From Gaopeijia sp032250675 (GTDB lineage Bacteria > Gemmatimonadota > Gemmatimonadetes > Longimicrobiales > Gaopeijiaceae): 6,320 nt of DNA. Below are positions 5,764 to 6,320 of the stretch, piece by piece (within the stretch, counting starts at the first letter, position 1; the number at the start of each line of letters is the position of its first letter). The notes below the pieces were generated by a model. It did not search any database, had not been told where the DNA came from, and saw only the letters and a list, made by a program, of their open reading frames with translations. The translations under genes were made by a program, and so were the position numbers. The DNA lies in contig JAVVEY010000138.1 of NCBI GenBank assembly GCA_032250675.1, positions 1 to 6,320 on the forward strand, read 5' to 3'.

Positions 5764-6320
5764 TCACCCGCTGTCGAGCGCCTCGCGAGCGCGCGCCTCG
5801 ATCGCCCACGGGATGTCGCGATCGTGGCGCCAGTGGACGATCGGTCCGGGCCAGGGGGAGGACGACGCGGTCTTCATCGGCGACGGCAGCGACGCCGGGA
5901 GCGTCGGCGAACCGGAGGTCACCGGCCCGCCGTTCCGCAGCCTCTCTCTTCGCGGCAGTCCCCTCGGCGGCACCTTCCTCGGCGCCATTTCCCTCCGCGG
6001 CATCCCCCTGCGCGGCATCCCCCTGCGCGGCGCGTCGAAGACCGCGCGTCCCCTCCGGTCGAAGAAGACGACGCGCCCCTCGCGATCGAGACACACCCGC
6101 ATCCCGCCCTCGTGTACCGCGCGGTGATGCCGTCGGCAGAGGAGCACGAGGTTTTGCAGATCGGTCCGCCCCCCGTCGGCCCAGTGCACGATGTGATGCG
6201 CGTCGGTGAAGCGGCACGCGCGGGCACCGCTCGCCGCAGGCGAGTGGTCCGGAAAACGGCAGCCTCGATCGCGGAGTTCGAGCGCGCGGCGCAGCGCGGG
6301 TGAGACGGTGCGCGTGCGGC
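5764..6320 (-). CDS. HNH endonuclease (13E12/DUF222-associated type), C-terminal part
   Basis: The frame is open to the right edge, so the gene starts outside the window; about 184 residues are visible, numbered here from codon 6316-6318. The core includes SPALRRALELRDRGCRF (6-22), FTDAHHIVHWADGG (37-50), and LQNLVLLCRRHHRAVHEGG (54-72). His41/His42, Asn56 and His65 are the HNH residues, and Cys61 is a likely metal ligand. This is the HNH variant found at the end of 13E12-repeat/DUF222 proteins, which are multi-copy in many high-GC genomes and of poorly known function. The tail (about 95-125) is arginine- and proline-rich with a five-residue period (RRGMP, RRGMP, RREMA, PRKVP, PRGLP). The protein ends in HDRDIPWAIEARAREALD. 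The first two cysteines of the zinc knuckle (20 and 35) are separated by 14 residues instead of the usual four. A DUF222 N-terminal domain is expected off-window. Confidence 0.85.
   Translation of the reverse strand, partial: RTRTVSPALRRALELRDRGCRFPDHSPAASGARACRFTDAHHIVHWADGGRTDLQNLVLLCRRHHRAVHEGGMRVCLDREGRVVFFDRRGRAVFDAPRRGMPRRGMPRREMAPRKVPPRGLPRRERLRNGGPVTSGSPTLPASLPSPMKTASSSPWPGPIVHWRHDRDIPWAIEARAREALDSG
5936..6030. repeat. Degenerate 15-base tandem repeat in the HNH gene tail
   Basis: Plus-strand units begin at 5951, 5966, 5981, 5996 and 6011, with weaker partial units at 5936 and 6026. The units at 5996 and 6011 are identical (CGCGGCATCCCCCTG); the others differ at several positions. 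The period is a multiple of three, so the repeat adds five-residue blocks to the HNH protein on the minus strand (RRGMP-like). On the plus strand the same bases read as LRGIP-like blocks. It probably arose by slippage or local duplication. Confidence 0.75.

Noticed and set aside
5684..6127. Plus-strand open frame with LRGIP-like pentapeptide repeats
   Set aside because: It lies opposite the HNH gene, has no good ribosome binding site, is Arg/Pro-rich outside the repeat, and has too few units (about five) for a stable pentapeptide-repeat helix. The HNH frame explains the region better.

Overview
The window is a dense, high-GC stretch of bacterial chromosome with six genes on the plus strand and one gene on the minus strand entering from the right edge. 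The organism is probably a diderm: the first gene looks like an outer-membrane beta-barrel, and the third looks like a periplasmic/inner-membrane protein of the DUF4105 (Lnb) family. High GC, an RF1-PrmC block, a YlbF-family protein and a 13E12-like HNH nuclease would suit an uncultured Gemmatimonadota-like or other high-GC diderm lineage. That placement is an inference; no marker here settles it. No tRNA, rRNA, CRISPR array or insertion sequence was seen.

Region 1 (1-2853) is a tightly overlapping three-gene cluster: the C-terminal part of a beta-barrel protein, a Gfo/Idh/MocA-fold protein, and a DUF4105/Lnb-like membrane protein. Overlaps of 4 and 14 bases suggest translational coupling. 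The Gfo/Idh protein lacks two of the three classical catalytic residues (Lys to Ser in the EKP motif, His to Arg in the DxGxH motif). The DUF4105 protein keeps a candidate Cys-His pair and a five-helix C-terminal membrane part. This cell-envelope cluster is the least ordinary part of the window.

Region 2 (2854-5258) is the housekeeping translation block rpmE-prfA-prmC: ribosomal protein L31 (zinc-binding form), release factor 1, and the methyltransferase that modifies the GGQ glutamine of release factors. prfA and prmC overlap by 4 bases. A perfect 7-bp hairpin lies between rpmE and prfA.

Region 3 (5259-6320) begins with a short spacer carrying a 7-base tandem repeat and palindrome, followed by a small helical YlbF/YmcA-family protein. 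A terminator-like hairpin sits between it and a converging, edge-truncated HNH endonuclease gene. That gene has an enlarged zinc knuckle and a tail built on a degenerate 15-base tandem repeat.
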